The notes beneath the pieces were generated by a model. That model ran no database searches, was not told where the DNA came from, and saw nothing but the letters and a program-made list of their open reading frames with translations. DNA of 64,000 bases from Zhengitettix transpicula (Eukaryota > Arthropoda > Insecta > Orthoptera > Tetrigidae): NCBI GenBank assembly GCA_037074705.1, contig CM073590.1:217340746-217404745 (forward strand). Direction: 5' to 3'. The position numbers and the translations under genes were made by a program. Below, piece by piece: positions 60,379-64,000 of the stretch. Position 1 is the stretch's first letter, and each line of letters begins with the position of its first letter.

Positions 60379-62104
60379 GCCGTTTTATTTTAATCTGATT
60401 CTAACCTTTCTTTCTGTATCTCCCAATATGTGTTATTACACACCCTTAAGGGAGTTTCGTTTCGCCAAATGGCACTCGTACTGAACCGAGGGAAGAAGAC
60501 GTTACTTTAAATTGTGGAATTGTTATGAAAAGGATAGTTATTTTGGAAAGATTAGAGAATTTTTGTGATTTTATTGGAATGGCTTGATGTCACAGCTGTA
60601 CTACTAGTTTGGTTGATAGCGCTGCCATTTTGACGATAAATATTTTTGTTTACAGATATTCCCTATGTGTTTATATGAGTATTTAACATTCTGCAAATTA
60701 CAGGTAAATGAACTTACTGACTTCCTCTGCGAATATAATACAGGTACTGAACTACAAATACAATACGTAATTTCTAATAAACCAGATTTATGAAGGTGGG
60801 TTTCTGTATATGGTGTTAGCCATAAGTAGCGTTAATTAACTGTTTGTAAAGTTTTCACGATGATAATATGCATAAAGAATTGTTAACCGTCGAGTGTTGT
60901 CTGTCCATGACTGAAAAGAATGTGATCATGCATTATTTTCCTAACATTTTTCTGATTTTGTGACGATTATTCTTATCAACTAAAGTGCTTCTTTTGTTCC
61001 AGATAAATCCAGTAGATTGAAGCCGATTTATTTTTGGGAATTATTCTGCTCATGCCAATTGCGGATAAAAAAACCTGATGGAAACTGCAATTCCTACCTA
61101 TATTCCTCAATAACTTGGGTTTCATCCCCAATATTTTGATTAAGCAATCGTTTATGAACTGTTAAATGTAACCATTACCATTTTAATAGTTTAAGCTTTG
61201 AAGACTCTCACTTTCATATCTACAAATTAGCACGTTATTAACTTATGTAACCACAGTATTCTTCATCTGAAGTCTGATCTTTCAAAGAAAAAGAATCAAT
61301 GTAAACTTTTGATTGGGTTGCTCAGTGAATGTTCGCCAAAGTAGTAAAATAAATATTGAAACTTTTGAAATTCGGAAATACAAAAATTTGTGTAAGAGTT
61401 GTCATTGACTACTACGAACGTGTGAACTCGTTATTATACTGAAGATCTTAATCATTAGCAACTGCCACATTTTGAACGTTTCTATATAATTCTGCACTTT
61501 GATGAAGGAATAGAGCTTCTCCCAAAACGTTGAATTGAAAATACTTGCAAACGCCTTCCAAATGTAATTTAGCATTGTACACATAATAGACGCATCCGCT
61601 TGTGACAGGATGCAAATTATCTACTAGAAAGGTTTGGTGTAGTAACTTTAATTTGGTGTATAAAAACTTCCTTCGATGTGATACTTGCAAGTAGAGTAAG
61701 TGTGCGTCTTAAACTATAAGAAGAAAGTTGTTACCTGAATTTGATGATTGTTTAGAACTCTGTAATAAAACTGTAAAATTTATTGTGTAAAGACGACCAA
61801 TACAATGTACAAATTAGAGGATTGATAGATGTGAAATTTACGTACAGCAAAATATATATAGAGAGAATGAATAAAATTTATACTTTTGTTTCCCAAATTG
61901 TATGTAATAAAGCTCTCCTTATAAGAATATAAGGTATTTTTATTGCTAATGAGAAATCAGCAACTGCAGGAATAGACTCACTTGCAAATTACGGAGCTCA
62001 TTAGATTTTTTTATGATTTATCCAATAAATATTCGTTTCACTTCCCATCCATTTATTAGCTGATGCTGAACAAATGGGTGATCAAGTTGCCTGTTGCTTG
62101 AGTT
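60379..62104. other. Unassigned DNA
   Basis: An 80-codon minus ORF (61448-61690) has no recognised domain. On the + strand at 61499-61529 TTGATGAAGGAATAG, then CCCAAAACGTTG, is another loose match to the hammerhead-like motif. A 48-base stretch at about 60658-60705 has splice-like borders but no homology. Confidence 0.35.
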
Positions 62105-62683
62105 AAGAGTGTGGAAGCATCCACTTCAAACAAGCTGTCAATTGTTTAGTTCCAGATTAGATTTTGATCTGTCTAACCCCCTAGAATATTAACAGATATG
62201 ACTTCATTTAGAGAATATTTGTTGAAGGAGAACCAAGTTTGTTCAGTAGACTATTATAACTGCTTAGGAGTCATTGACTTGGAACTACATCTGCAGATGG
62301 TTGAGAATTAATTTGCAGTTTCTCTAGTTTTCTGTTTGTGAGGTCCTCTCACAATACCGAGTGTATGCCACATACTTTGACGTTGGTATATATTATGAAT
62401 GACGATGGCTCAAGGACCGAATCCTGCACATGCCACTGCTTTCATTATTACCTCATTTTACTAGTTTTGTTCTGCCAGGTAAGTATGTTTCAAAGAGCCT
62501 CAATGTATATTCATAGATAACCCACATTGTGCAGTTTTGCAGAAGGATCTTATGTTGTACTGTTTCGAAGACCTTGCTCAAGTTCAGATATTCTGTTAGA
62601 ATTAGATATTTCCATTTAAAAGCATGTATGAATTCCTTTTGGAATTTAGATACTACCCAATCAGATACCATGTGGATCTGCAA
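62105..62683 (-). pseudogene. Non-LTR retrotransposon reverse transcriptase relic
   Basis: On the minus strand the frame reads YLNLSKVFETVQHKILLQ, then TLRLFETYLPGRTKLVK, the LDLSKAFDTVNHxxLLxKL and SYLxxRxQxV motifs of LINE reverse transcriptases (Jockey/CR1-like). After a frameshift DSVLEPSSFIIYTNVK matches the GSVLGPLLFxIYINDL motif. The YADD box is degenerate (VL, stop, EDLTN). After more breaks VNILGG, TDQNLIWN and TIDSLF match the VKFLGxxxDxxLxWxxHI segment. Order and spacing are right, but stops and shifts make it dead. The family cannot be fixed more closely. Confidence 0.88.
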
Positions 62684-64000
62684 AAGTGCATTGCAGTACT
62701 AAAGATGTATCATTACTCTGCCTTTCAGTACATATTTTTCTAGTTTAAACATAATGGGCACAAGTGTACTTGGGCAAATACAACATAAATCCTGTTCCTT
62801 TGCCATTTTTCTTGTTGACCGAAATATGTAGATATATTCATTACTCTAATCCATTCAGTGATTAATCTTATATTTATTACAACCAGGGAAATCTATTATC
62901 TCTACTTAGGTGGTTTTAGTAGTTGTGAAGACTGTTATATTTAAGGTTTAAATTTGACTTACTATTCTTAAGATTTCCCCAATAGTTACAGGTGCTAGGT
63001 AAGTAGATGCTCAGGTTAAAATGACTTACAAACTGTAATCAAACAAATGTTCATACAATGGTTTTCCTAGGAACATTCTAACACTAGATGTAATTCAATC
63101 TTCTGGTAAACATACAAATAAATAGTATCCAGACATATTTTAAAAGTCCTACAGATAACACAGCAGACAGGTACAAACAGGAATAGTTAAGTATTAATAT
63201 TGGCTACCTCAATGGATACAGATTCTCACAAAGTGATGTAGTTATAAAATCAATTAATATGTTTAAATCACAAAATAAACCTCTGGAGAATAATATAATT
63301 CAGAAGATAAAATGTTAAGGTGGAAGGTGTACCAATAAAGTAGCTGGATAATATTTATTTAATTTATATTCAAAAGATGATTTCTTTCTAGAGAAGAACA
63401 AATATATTTTTGATTTGTTTGCTGCAGTAAGTCTGCTGCCACAAAACCTAGTCAGGGCAGGGAGTCAGTAATGTTGTGTCCTTACCTCCAGTCATCAGAA
63501 TGGCATGGGACAATAATAGCGAACCCGACCTACCTGATGTAGGCATCTCTAGGGTTTACCTGTAGATAACATTTATGTGCATGCAGGGGGTTCTGGATAA
63601 TCCTTGGATATCTAGTTGAGTTGTGAACATCAGCCCTTTGTATACCTCTGTTATATAAGAAAGTGACCACAATGAGAATTCCACTGAAATAGCCTATTTA
63701 TTTTTTAAAATGTAAAAATATATACGAAATTTACCTCGGAATAAAACATTTTGGCTACTTGTAGGAAACTCAGATTGTTGTGTGCATAGAAAATATTTTA
63801 TAGCATTTCTATAATGACGTTTTCAGATAGCACACTTACTTTACTAGAGTTCCTGTTGATAGCATTAAAATTATCAGGCAGGAAATAACTGAAAATAAAC
63901 TTAAGTATTATCTTTTTATTCATTTCATCCTTTTAAAATTTGGAATTTATGAGAAATTACATAGTAACTAAGTATATAATTAGAACTTTTTATTGACTTA
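62684..64000. other. Unassigned DNA
   Basis: It may include more of the decayed LINE, but I find no convincing motif. A GC-richer patch at 63420-63620 has no assignable frame. Confidence 0.35.

Noticed and set aside
60658..60705. 48-base open stretch with splice-like borders
   Set aside because: Too short to judge, no homology, and such AG...GT pairs are expected by chance in AT-rich DNA.
1..64000. CRISPR arrays, operons, prophage or bacterial mobile elements
   Set aside because: No regularly spaced repeats and no bacterial-type gene arrangement; introns, SINEs and MITEs show a eukaryotic nuclear genome.

Overview
This is AT-rich animal nuclear DNA, most likely from an insect. The evidence is a gene split by consensus GT-AG introns of about 0.9 to more than 6 kb, many short ORFs with no family resemblance, tRNA-derived SINEs, abundant MITEs and solo LTRs, and no bacterial gene organisation. 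An arthropod with a fairly large, transposon-rich genome fits best. The species cannot be fixed from the sequence; a polyneopteran is only a guess.

The one recognisable cellular gene is on the + strand at 36840-53153. Six exons join in frame to give the guanylate cyclase catalytic domain and C-terminus (about 222 residues) of a receptor-type, natriuretic-peptide-receptor-like guanylyl cyclase. The key metal-binding, guanine-specifying and catalytic residues are present, and the reading ends at a natural stop. I did not find the exons for the ectodomain, membrane segment, kinase-homology domain or dimerisation helix. They lie before the window or in exons I could not recognise.

Bases 1-36839 are upstream or intronic DNA that is mostly unannotatable. 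The repeats I can delimit there are: two SINEs (2.9 and 4.9 kb); a duplicated AT palindrome (8.4 kb); a PIF/Harbinger-type element with TTA duplications and a MADF-like remnant (13.9-14.6 kb); an 86-bp duplicated segment (15.3 and 16.2 kb); a hAT-type MITE with an 8-bp duplication (18.8 kb); a broken Tc1 transposase (21.4-22.0 kb); two LTR-like units flanked by ATAT (29.3-30.8 and 34.4-35.0 kb); a minus-strand SINE (32.7 kb); a foldback (31.4 kb); and another MITE (33.1 kb).

The cyclase introns carry members of a foldback MITE family (40.1, 46.7, 48.6 and 50.7 kb) and an LTR-like repeat whose sister copy lies just past the stop codon (42.2 and 53.7 kb).

Downstream (53.2-64 kb) are a foldback element with arms built from short iterations (56.4-57.4 kb), a MITE split by a solo LTR (59.2-60.4 kb) and a minus-strand non-LTR reverse transcriptase relic (62.1-62.7 kb).

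The most unusual pattern is a short motif, CTGANGA, small stem, then GAAAC. It recurs in the MITE family and in other repeat-rich DNA and resembles the core of a hammerhead ribozyme. No new multi-gene system is visible.
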